From Streptomyces sulfonofaciens (GTDB taxonomy: Bacteria; Actinomycetota; Actinomycetes; Streptomycetales; Streptomycetaceae), in NCBI RefSeq assembly GCF_014656295.1, contig NZ_BNCD01000001.1:701348-765347 (forward strand): a stretch of DNA of 64,000 nucleotides, read 5' to 3'. The notes beneath the pieces are model-generated. The model saw only the letters and a program-made list of their open reading frames with translations, was not told where the DNA came from and made no database searches. This document shows, piece after piece, positions 31,781-39,328 of the stretch (the stretch's first letter is position 1; every line of letters starts with the position of its first letter). The position numbers and the translations under genes were made by a program.

Positions 31781-33292
31781 ATGCTCACGACCCCCGTACA
31801 CCGCAGCGCACCCCCCGACCCGGTGGTGCTCGACGGCCACACCCTGGACGCCACCGGCGTGACCCGCCTGGCCGATGTCCAGGCGGACCCGCGCGTCGAC
31901 CCCGCGGCGCTCACCCGGATGGAGACCACCTGGCGCGCGGCCCGGCAACTGACCAAGACAGGGCGGATATACGGCCGCAGCACCGGCGTCGGCGCCCACC
32001 GCTCGGTGGAGATCACCCCCCAGGACGCGGACGGCCACGACCTGCGCCTCCTCGCCAGCCACGCCGGCGGCATCGGAGCCCCGCTCCCGGCCCGCCAGGT
32101 CCGGGCCATGCTCGCGGTGCGGATCAACCAGCTACTGGCCGGCGGCTCCGGCCTGCGCCCCGCCATCGTGCTCACCCTCGCCGAGGCGCTCCGCGCCCGG
32201 GTGCACCCGGAGGTGAACGAATACGGCGCGATCGGCACCGGGGACCTCACCGCACTCGCGCAGCTCGGTCTCACCCTCGTCGGCCGCAGGCCCTGGTCGG
32301 CCGCGGAGCCGCAGGCGGGTGACCCCCCTGCCGCCATCCCCATGGAGCCCGGCGACGCGCTCGGCCTGCTGAGCAGCAACGCCCTCACGCTCGGCCAGGC
32401 CGCCCTGGTCTGCCACGACCTGGGCGGGCTGCTGCGCGCCTCGCACGCCGTCACGGCCCTGTCGCTGCTGGCGGTGGAGGGCTCCCTGGAGGCGTACGCG
32501 GCACCGGTGCACGCCGCCCGGCCGCACCCCGGCTCGGTGCACACCGCCGCGGAGGTCCGGCGGCTGCTCGGGGCCCCGGACCGGCCGGAGCCGCCGGCCG
32601 GCCGCATCCAGGACCCGTTCGCCTTCCGCTGCTTCCCGCAGCAGCACGGTCCCGCGCTGGAGGCCTGCGCGGCGCTGGAGCGGGTGCTCGCCGTGGACCT
32701 GAACTGCGCCGCGGAGAACCCGCTGTTCACCCGGGAGGGCCCGGGCGGCGGTCCAGGCGCCTACCACCACGGCGGCTTCTTCGCCGCGCCGCTCACCCTC
32801 GCGCTCGACCAGCTCTGCCTGGCCGTGCTCGGCACCGCCCGGCTGTCCGCGGCCCGCCTGGTGGCCCTCGGCAGGAGCGATCTCACCGGGCTGCCGTCCT
32901 TCCTCACCGACGGCACGCCCGGCAGCTCCGGGATGATGATCCTGGAGCACAGCGCCACCGGCGCGCTGGCCGAGGTGGAGGCGTGCGCGGCGCCGGCCTC
33001 GCTCTCCCATGCGGTGCTCGCGCAGGGCGTGGAGGAGGCCGCCAGCTTCGCCACCCAGGCGTCCCGCAAGGCGCTGCGCGCCATCGGCGCCTACCGGCTG
33101 GTCCTCGGCTGCGAACTGCTGGCCGCGGTGCGCGCGCTGCGACTGCGCGGCTGCGCGCCTGACCCGGCGCTGCCCGCGGGGCAGGCGTTCGCACTCGCCG
33201 CGGCCGCCCTCGACCCGGAGACGGCCGACCGTCCGCTCACCGCGGACGTCGCGGCGGCCGCCGCCGTACTCGACGACCTGCCGGGTCTGTAG
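31781..33292 (+). CDS. Ammonia-lyase-fold protein (HAL/PAL family) with altered MIO triad
   Basis: 503 aa, normal length for the family. ATG at 31781 has GGAGG 5-6 nt upstream. Family motifs are IYGRSTGVG (res 63-71, with the lyase Tyr), NEYGAIGTGDLTALAQLG (res 146-163), LLSSNALTLGQAAL, RIQDPFAFRCFPQQHGP (res 274-290), CAAENPLF and GVEEAASFATQASRK. The Ala-Ser-Gly that cyclises to the MIO cofactor in histidine and phenylalanine lyases is here Gly152-Thr153-Gly154. The Tyr of the QDPYxxRC motif is Phe279; Arg282 is kept. It may therefore form a variant prosthetic group, or have lost lyase chemistry. No histidine-utilisation gene is nearby. Confidence 0.85.
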   Translation: MLTTPVHRSAPPDPVVLDGHTLDATGVTRLADVQADPRVDPAALTRMETTWRAARQLTKTGRIYGRSTGVGAHRSVEITPQDADGHDLRLLASHAGGIGAPLPARQVRAMLAVRINQLLAGGSGLRPAIVLTLAEALRARVHPEVNEYGAIGTGDLTALAQLGLTLVGRRPWSAAEPQAGDPPAAIPMEPGDALGLLSSNALTLGQAALVCHDLGGLLRASHAVTALSLLAVEGSLEAYAAPVHAARPHPGSVHTAAEVRRLLGAPDRPEPPAGRIQDPFAFRCFPQQHGPALEACAALERVLAVDLNCAAENPLFTREGPGGGPGAYHHGGFFAAPLTLALDQLCLAVLGTARLSAARLVALGRSDLTGLPSFLTDGTPGSSGMMILEHSATGALAEVEACAAPASLSHAVLAQGVEEAASFATQASRKALRAIGAYRLVLGCELLAAVRALRLRGCAPDPALPAGQAFALAAAALDPETADRPLTADVAAAAAVLDDLPGL

Positions 33293-33480
33293 CGGCGGCC
33301 TGCCGGGTCTGTAGCGGCGGCTACCGGTCGGCTACAGCGGCTACCGGTCTGTAGCGGCGGCCTGCCGGGTCTGTAGCGGTGCCGCCGGGTCGGTAGCGGC
33401 GGCTACCGGTCTGTAGCAGGTGGCCTGCCGGGTCTGTAGCGGTGCCTGCGGTCTGTAGCGGTGCCTGCCGGGTCTGTGGC
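33277..33480 (+). repeat. Tandem repeats seeded by the lyase stop codon
   Basis: The last codons and stop of the lyase (CCTGCCGGGTCTGTAGCGG) recur. A perfect 22-bp copy follows at 33299-33320, and GGTCTGTAGC or close variants occur about eight times up to 33480, mixed with CGGCTACCGGT units. Confidence 0.85.
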
Positions 33481-34321
33481 GGGGGTCGCCTGTGTGTCCG
33501 GGGTCGCCTGTGTGTCAGGGGTCGCCGGTGGTTCTGGGGTCACCCGTGATCATGGGTCGCCCGTGCCCGGGGTTGCCTGTCCCTGGGGAGCTGGTTCCTG
33601 GGGCGCCTTTGCCCGACGGTCGTCCGCCGGTGCCGCCTGCGTCCGGGGTTGCCGGTCCCTGCGGTCGCCGGCGCCCTCCCGCGGCGCCCGCCGGGCGCCG
33701 CGGGCTGTGCCGCGGGCAGTGGTCCTGGCGTCCGGTGCCCGTGGTGGCCCCGGCCCCGGCCGCCCTCGTCCCTGCCGAGGTGCCCGGCACCGACGAGCGC
33801 GGTCGTGACCGCACCCTCGGATGTACCGGTGCCGGTGCACCTGGCCTCGGCCAGTGGGCGGATGGTCCCACCGGCCGAAGTCGGTGAGGGCCGCCGGCGT
33901 GGGCAGGGAAGGACGGCGGCCCCCCTCCGCACGGACACCGGGGCCCGCACGGCCTTGCCGGCCAGTCCACCGCTTTCCGGGGCCCCTGGGGAGTGTGCGC
34001 ACGCCGGGAACACGGGTGCGCGTTTCACACGGGGTGCGCGCCAGGTCCGGACCACCACGGCCCCCTCCGCCCCGGGCCACCACGGCTGCCCCCTCCGCCC
34101 CGGGCCTCCGACCCGCCCCGGGCCTCCGCCCCGCTTCTGCTGTTCGCCCCGCGTACCTCCGCTTCTGCCGCCCGCCCCGCCTCCCTCCGGTGGGCCCCCG
34201 CCGCGCCCCCGAACGGCAGCCTCGTGCCGCCAGGCGCCGGCGCACGCGGGCAGCTCGGTGGAGTGGCTGCCGGGGACTGGCAAGATCGGTCCGGAAGATG
34301 GCGTACACTCGTAATCACCGA
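33481..34321. other. Intergenic, no gene seen
   Basis: 840 bp. It begins with GGTCGCCTGTGTGTC and GGTTGCC repeats, then CCCGGGCCTCCG repeats near 34060-34150. Open frames lack RBS and recognisable domains. The end should contain the tRNA-fMet promoter. Confidence 0.5.
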
Positions 34322-34395
34322 CGCGGGGTGGAGCAGCTCGGTAGCTCGCTGGGCTCATAACCCAGAGGTCGCAGGTTCAAATCCTGTCCCCGCTA
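34322..34395 (+). tRNA. Initiator tRNA-fMet(CAT)
   Basis: Anticodon loop CTCATAA (CAT). The initiator hallmarks are present: unpaired C1 with T72, and three G-C pairs in the anticodon stem (CTGGG/CCCAG). T-loop GGTTCAAATCC, discriminator A, CCA not encoded. Confidence 0.95.
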
Positions 34396-34401
34396 CTGAG
34401 A

Positions 34402-34439
34402 CCGAGGGGCCGGAACCGCTCATGGTTCCGGCCCCTCGG
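34402..34439 (+). terminator. Terminator of tRNA-fMet
   Basis: A 16-bp perfect stem (CCGAGGGGCCGGAACC and complement) with loop GCTCAT, 6 nt after the tRNA. Confidence 0.85.
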
Positions 34440-34640
34440 CGTGTCTGCGTGCCGTTCGTGCGCCGTCTGCGGGCGTCTCCATGCATCTGCGGTGCGTGTA
34501 CGTGTACGCCCGCGGCGCGTGTACGTGTGCGCCCATGGGGCCCCGGCCCGTGTCCGTCCGCGGTCCGTGTCCGTGTCCGTCCGCGGGGCGTGCCCGTGTC
34601 CGTCCGCGGGGCGCGTGTGGCGCCCGCGGAGCCGACGACC
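34440..34640. repeat. GTGTCCGTCCGCGG repeat array
   Basis: After the terminator come imperfect repeats of GTACGTGT.CGCCCGCGG, then CGTGTCCGTCCGCGGGGCG. No gene is seen up to 34728. Confidence 0.6.
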
Positions 34641-34728
34641 GAGCGCCGATCGATTCGCCATAAGCGACAAAACCGGTCAAGCTTGATTCTGTTGCCGAAA
34701 CACGAGCAGCAGTGGCAGGAGAAGAGCG

Positions 34729-36144
34729 GTGACGCAGCCAGGACCGTACGGCGACGGACACCGCGAGGGAGACGGGCCGTCCCTCGGCGGCGGGCCGCCC
34801 GGTGCCGTGCGGCCGCCCGACACCCCACGGCCGTCCGGCGCCTCCCGGTCCCCCGCCGCCCGGCGGGGGCCCGCGGGAGCACGTGCGGCCGCCGGCCCGC
34901 CGCGCCCGGGCGCCGTCCCGCGCCGCGTGCCGTCCAGGGGCGCCACCCGGCACCGCGCGTCCGTCGCGCAGCCGCTGCGGCCCACCCTGGTCACCACCCT
35001 CTTCGCGCCCGTCCGACCGCTGCCCGGCAGGGCCCTGCCGGGCACCGGCGGCGGGCTCGCGCCGGACGCGGGGCGCTGGGCCCGGCTGATGCGGCAACTG
35101 GTGCGGCTGTCGCCGTGGCTGATCGTCCTCGGCGGGCTGCTCTTCGACGCCCTGCTGCCGGTGAAGTACAGCGCGGTGCCCATCTTCGTGGCCGCCCCGC
35201 TGATCGCCGCGCCGTTCTACCGGCCGCATGCCGTGATCGTCATCGGCGCTATCGCACTGACCGGCACCCTGGTGCGCAACGCCGAGCGCATGACGATCGA
35301 CAACGCCAACGGCATCACCCAGCTCGTCACCTGCTTCGTCGTGAGCCTGCTCGCCCTGCTCATCAACCGCGTCGTGCAGCGCGGCTACACGATGCTCACC
35401 TCCGCCAGACAGGTCGCCACGGCCGTCCAGCGCGCCGTGCTGCCCGAGCCCCCCGAGCGCCTCGCGGGCCTGGAGGTGGCGGCGCGCTACGAGGCGGCGC
35501 AGGCCGAGGCGTTCATCGGCGGCGACCTCTACGCCGTGCAGGACACCCCGCACGGCGTACGGGTCGTGGTCGGCGACGTCAGAGGCAAGGGCCTCGGTGC
35601 GGTGGCAGCGGTCGCGGTGCTGATCGGTGCCTTCCGGGAGGCCGCGGAGCAGGAGTCCTCGCTGGAGGCGGTGGCGCAGCGGCTCGACCGCGCGCTGGCG
35701 CGCGAGACGGCGATCCGGCAGGGGCCCGAGGGGTTCGAGGAGTTCGCCACCGCGGTCTTCGCCGAGATCCCGCACGGCCGGGACGTCGTGCGGGTCGTCA
35801 ACCGCGGCCACCCCTGGCCGCTCGCGCTGTACGCGGACGGCGCACTGCGGGAGGTGGCGGCCTGCGACGCCGCGCTGCCGCTCGGCATGTCCGACCTCGG
35901 CGCATGGCCCCCGCAGGCCCGGGACGTCCCGTTCCCGCGCGGAGCCACCCTGCTGATGTACACCGACGGGGTCACCGAGGCCCGCAACGCGCACGGGACC
36001 TTCTACGACCCGGTGGCCAGCCTCCGGGGGCGGGTCTTCGGCGGCCCCGACGACCTGCTGTCCGTCGTCACCGGGGAGGTGCGCCGGCACACCGGAGACG
36101 GTGGGACGGACGACCTGGCCCTGCTCGCCGTGCGCCGCCCCTGA
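34729..36144 (+). CDS. Membrane PP2C-type (SpoIIE/RsbU) serine phosphatase, second copy
   Basis: 471 aa. GTG at 34729 has GGAG ~8 nt upstream. The first ~120 residues are Pro/Arg/Gly-rich. Then come about four membrane helices (WLIVLGGLLFDALL, VPIFVAAPLIAAPF, VIVIGAIALTGTLV, LVTCFVVSLLALLI) and the PP2C domain: FIGGDLYAVQD, VVGDVRGKGLGAVAAVAVLIGAFREAAEQE (read GDVRGKGLGAVAAVAVLIGA), NRGHPWPLALY, LLMYTDGVTEARN and GGTDDLALLAV. The DNA-proximal motifs and the REAAEQES region closely resemble the protein at 4967-6121, so they are paralogues. Probable role: partner-switching phosphatase in sigma-factor control or development. The target is unknown. Confidence 0.88.
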   Translation: MTQPGPYGDGHREGDGPSLGGGPPGAVRPPDTPRPSGASRSPAARRGPAGARAAAGPPRPGAVPRRVPSRGATRHRASVAQPLRPTLVTTLFAPVRPLPGRALPGTGGGLAPDAGRWARLMRQLVRLSPWLIVLGGLLFDALLPVKYSAVPIFVAAPLIAAPFYRPHAVIVIGAIALTGTLVRNAERMTIDNANGITQLVTCFVVSLLALLINRVVQRGYTMLTSARQVATAVQRAVLPEPPERLAGLEVAARYEAAQAEAFIGGDLYAVQDTPHGVRVVVGDVRGKGLGAVAAVAVLIGAFREAAEQESSLEAVAQRLDRALARETAIRQGPEGFEEFATAVFAEIPHGRDVVRVVNRGHPWPLALYADGALREVAACDAALPLGMSDLGAWPPQARDVPFPRGATLLMYTDGVTEARNAHGTFYDPVASLRGRVFGGPDDLLSVVTGEVRRHTGDGGTDDLALLAVRRP

Positions 36145-36322
36145 GAGCTACGCGCGTCACTCCACCGTCGGCACTCGTCACCTTCGGTGACCGGGTGACC
36201 CCCCTGCGCATAACAACTGAGGCACCGTCAGAAAGTTACCAGGCGGAACACCCGGGTCAACTCGCCCGATTGCGTTCCCTCGTGTCCTGTTAAGTCCGGG
36301 CCGAAGCGGTCAATGATCAGTG

Positions 36323-36348
36323 GGAACTGCTTGGAATCGGGTGTGGTC
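36323..36348 (+). promoter_or_regulatory. Possible SigE-type promoter before the ydaO leader
   Basis: GGAAC and GTC are separated by 18 bp, just upstream of the riboswitch. This resembles the cell-envelope stress SigE consensus and would suit a wall-hydrolase gene. Weak evidence. Confidence 0.3.
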
Positions 36349-36383
36349 CTCTATTAACGTTCGATAACGCAGCGCGGTCGTCC

Positions 36384-36562
36384 CAGCCGCCACAAGGCGG
36401 CTCCGCGCGCACGCGCCGAATCCCGCGAGGGAACCGGGGAACCATCCATGTGGGGTGAATCGGGCGCGCCTTGGCCGTACGGAGCCATCCGTACGGAGCG
36501 GGCCGCCCGTAGGAGACCTTCCTGCTCCGAACCCGTCAGCTAACCCGGTAGGCGAGAAGGAA
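36384..36562 (+). ncRNA. ydaO/yuaA c-di-AMP riboswitch
   Basis: The leader carries the conserved core of this class: CGCCGAATCCC, GAGGGAACCGGGGAACC, GGGGTGAATCGGGCGCGCC, the variable hairpin TCCGTACGGA, then AGGAGACCTTCCTGCTCCGA, ACCCGTCAGCTAACCCGGTA and GGCGA. It ends ~20 nt before the M23 peptidase GTG. Ligand binding in this class turns expression off. In Streptomyces it typically precedes genes for peptidoglycan-cleaving enzymes, linking c-di-AMP (osmotic signalling) to wall remodelling. Boundaries are approximate. Confidence 0.9.
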
Positions 36563-36580
36563 GGAAAGGAGCGCGCCCCC

Positions 36581-38191
36581 GTGGCGTCCAACCGGCCTGC
36601 CCCTTATGCCCCGGGCAATCCCCAGTCCACCCAGTCCTTCCCCGCCTTTTCCGGCGAGGGCCCCGGCGGCTCGGCCCACCGCCCCGCCGGGCACGTGCAC
36701 CACCAGCCGTACCCCGCGGCCCCCGCCCCGTCCCGTCCGCAGCAGGACCGGGCCGCCGAGCAGTACGGGCGGCAGTACGGAGAGCAGCACGGGCAGCAGC
36801 ACGGGCAGTGGGCCGCGGCGCAGGGCGCCACCGGCGAGCTCCGGCAGCCGGGCGGCCGGCAGCCCACTCCGCCGCGTGGCACCCGGGTCGCCGCCGACGA
36901 CCCGTGGCAGCCCCGGACCACCCATGCCTTCGCCGCCCCGGCCCCCGCGGCACAGGCCGCCCACGAGGCCCACACCGGCGACTTCGGCACCCGCACCTTC
37001 GGCCTCCACGACATCGCCGAGGGCACCGGTACCGGCACCGGGCAGTTCACCTTCCCCGACCTGACCGCCGGCGCCCCCGACGACGCCCGCGCGTTCCACG
37101 GCACCCGCCCCGGTGACGACTTCTTCGCCGACGCCGACGACGCCGCCGACCACGCCGGTGCCGAAGACCACACCGGCGCCGGGTACGCCGACGAGAACGG
37201 GGTCGCCGGGGACGCCCGGGACACCGAGTGGAACCCGACCGCGGACTCCGTGCGCCCCGTACGCGGCAGGCACCGGGTCATGAAGCAGCGCGGCGGCCTC
37301 GCACGCAGCTCCACCGTCCTCGGTGTCGGCGTGATCGCCGCCGTCGGCGCGGGCGGCATCGCCACCGCGGAGGGCGGCAAGCCCTCGGTGCACGTCGCCA
37401 TGCAGGACCTGTCGTCGATGGCCCACTCACTGCCCGACGAGGCCAGATCGCTGCCCGGCGTGGGCCACCTGCTGCCCGGCGGCTCCGACTCCTCCGGCAC
37501 CCGCACCGACCCGCTCACCGGTGCCGGCGTCACCGCCGAGGACGCCGAACGCGGCACCACCGACGCCGGTGAGGCACTGCGCGAGCGAATCCTCCAGCAG
37601 GCCGAGCAGCAGCAGGACCAGGCGGAGAGCGCCGTCGAGCGCGCCGCCGAGGACGCCGCGGCGAAGAAGGCGGCCGAAGAGGCGGCCCAGCAGAAGGAGG
37701 CGGCACGGAAGAAGGCCGCCGCCGAGCAGCAGAAGGCGGAGGAGGCCGCCAGGCGCAAGGCCGAGGCCGAGCGCCTGGCCAAGCTCGCCAAGAGCTACAC
37801 CCTCCCCGTCTCTTCCTACACCCTGACCTCCCGCTTCGGTGACGCCGGTTCGATGTGGTCCTCCGGCTACCACACCGGCCTGGACTTCGCGGCCCCCACC
37901 GGCACCCCGCTGAAGGCCATCCACACCGCGACCGTCAAGGAGGCCGGCTGGTCCGGCTCCTACGGCTACCGCACCGTCCTGGAGCTCGACGACGGCACGG
38001 AGCTCTGGTACTGCCACCAGTCCTCGATCAGCGTCAGCGTCGGCCAGAAGGTCAGCACCGGCCAGGTCATCGGCCGGGTCGGCGCCACCGGCAACGTCAC
38101 GGGGCCCCACCTCCACCTGGAGGTCCACCCCGGCGGCGGTGCCGCCATCGACCCCTTCGCCTGGCTGGAGAAGGACGGCATCACGCCGTAG
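36581..38191 (+). CDS. M23 (LytM-type) peptidoglycan endopeptidase
   Basis: 536 aa. GTG at 36581 has AAGGAG ~10 nt upstream and sits just after the riboswitch. Residues 1-230 are low-complexity, Pro/Gln/His/Asp-rich. Next is a single membrane/signal segment (TVLGVGVIAAVGAGGIATAEG), then a long Ala/Glu/Lys/Gln coiled coil (AKKAAEEAAQQKEAARKKAA). The C-terminal M23 domain has GYHTGLDFAAPTGT (metal His and Asp), ELWYCHQS and GPHLHLEVHPGG. It should cleave peptidoglycan cross-bridges outside the cell, with the coiled coil as spacer or autoinhibitory stalk. The long cytoplasmic N-terminal extension is notable. Confidence 0.92.
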   Translation: MASNRPAPYAPGNPQSTQSFPAFSGEGPGGSAHRPAGHVHHQPYPAAPAPSRPQQDRAAEQYGRQYGEQHGQQHGQWAAAQGATGELRQPGGRQPTPPRGTRVAADDPWQPRTTHAFAAPAPAAQAAHEAHTGDFGTRTFGLHDIAEGTGTGTGQFTFPDLTAGAPDDARAFHGTRPGDDFFADADDAADHAGAEDHTGAGYADENGVAGDARDTEWNPTADSVRPVRGRHRVMKQRGGLARSSTVLGVGVIAAVGAGGIATAEGGKPSVHVAMQDLSSMAHSLPDEARSLPGVGHLLPGGSDSSGTRTDPLTGAGVTAEDAERGTTDAGEALRERILQQAEQQQDQAESAVERAAEDAAAKKAAEEAAQQKEAARKKAAAEQQKAEEAARRKAEAERLAKLAKSYTLPVSSYTLTSRFGDAGSMWSSGYHTGLDFAAPTGTPLKAIHTATVKEAGWSGSYGYRTVLELDDGTELWYCHQSSISVSVGQKVSTGQVIGRVGATGNVTGPHLHLEVHPGGGAAIDPFAWLEKDGITP

Positions 38192-38343
38192 GCGCGCGGC
38201 CCCGGCCCCGGCAGGGGGCCGGGCCGGGGGGCCGGGCCGGGCTGCCGCCCGGCCCGGCTCCGTGCCGGACCGGTCCGGCTCAGTACCGGACCGTGCCGGA
38301 CCGTACCGGAATACGCGCCTCAGCAGGCGCGTTGGCACCTGCC

Positions 38344-39288
38344 ATGACCTCACTCCGCACACTCGGCTCGTCCGACCTCGCTGTTTCCCCGCTCTCGCTC
38401 GGCGGCAACGTCTTCGGCTGGACCGCCGACGAGTCGCAGTCCTTCGCCGTGCTCGACGCCTACGCCGCGGCCGGGGGCAACTTCATCGACACCGCCGACG
38501 TCTACTCGGCGTGGATCGACGGCAACAAGGGCGGCGAGTCCGAGACCATCATCGGGAAGTGGCTGGCCGCACGCGGCAACCGCGACGAGATCGTCGTCGC
38601 GACCAAGGTCGGTGCGCACCCCGACTACCCGGGCCTGTCCGCGGCCAACATCAAGGCCGCCGCGGAGGAGTCGCTGCGCCGCCTCGGCACCGACCACATC
38701 GACCTGTACTACACGCACAAGGACGACACCTCCGTCCCCGTGGAGGAGATCGTCACCGCTCTGGACGACCTGGTGAAGGCCGGCAAGGTGCGCGCCGTCG
38801 CGGCCTCCAACCTCACCGCCGAGCGCCTGAAGCAGTCCCTCGACTTCGCCGAGCGCGAGAACCTCGCGCCCTATGTGGCGATCCAGCCGCACTACAACCT
38901 GGTCTCCCGGGACACCTACGAGGGCGCCCTCCAGGACACCGCAGAGGCCGCGGGCGTCTCCGCCGCGCCCTACTTCTCGCTCGCCTCCGGCTTCCTGACC
39001 GGCAAGTACCGGCCAGGCGGCACCGTCGACAGCGCCCGGGCCGAAGGCGCGGGCAAGCACCTGACCACCGAGCGCGGCCGCAGGGTGCTCGGGGCGCTGG
39101 ACACCGTGGCGAAGGCGCACGGCGCCGAGCCCGCCACCGTCGCCCTCGCGTGGCTGCTCACCCGGCCCACCGTCGTCTCCCCGATCGCCAGCGCCCGCAC
39201 CCTGGAGCAGCTTCCCGCGCTGCTGGCCGTGACGGATCTCACCCTCACGGAGGAGGACGTCCGGCTCCTGACGGACGCCTCGGCCTGA
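38344..39288 (+). CDS. Aldo/keto reductase
   Basis: 314 aa. ATG at 38344, no strong SD visible. AKR (beta/alpha)8 motifs: LGGNVFGWT, the catalytic Asp and Tyr in FIDTADVYSAW, Lys in VVATKVGAH and His in DLYYTHKDD. NADPH-site motifs follow: AASNLTAERL, IQPHYNLVSR, PYFSLASGFLTGKYRPGG and SPIASARTLEQL. The substrate is unknown. A GC-rich spacer with GGACCGTACCGGA repeats separates it from the peptidase. Confidence 0.92.
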   Translation: MTSLRTLGSSDLAVSPLSLGGNVFGWTADESQSFAVLDAYAAAGGNFIDTADVYSAWIDGNKGGESETIIGKWLAARGNRDEIVVATKVGAHPDYPGLSAANIKAAAEESLRRLGTDHIDLYYTHKDDTSVPVEEIVTALDDLVKAGKVRAVAASNLTAERLKQSLDFAERENLAPYVAIQPHYNLVSRDTYEGALQDTAEAAGVSAAPYFSLASGFLTGKYRPGGTVDSARAEGAGKHLTTERGRRVLGALDTVAKAHGAEPATVALAWLLTRPTVVSPIASARTLEQLPALLAVTDLTLTEEDVRLLTDASA

Positions 39289-39328
39289 CGAGCCGCCCGG
39301 CCCGGGTCCCCACGGATCCGGGCCCGGC

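Noticed and set aside
33540..34358. Open frames of ~270 codons in the gap before tRNA-fMet
   Set aside because: Gly/Arg/Pro low complexity in several overlapping frames, no RBS, no domain.
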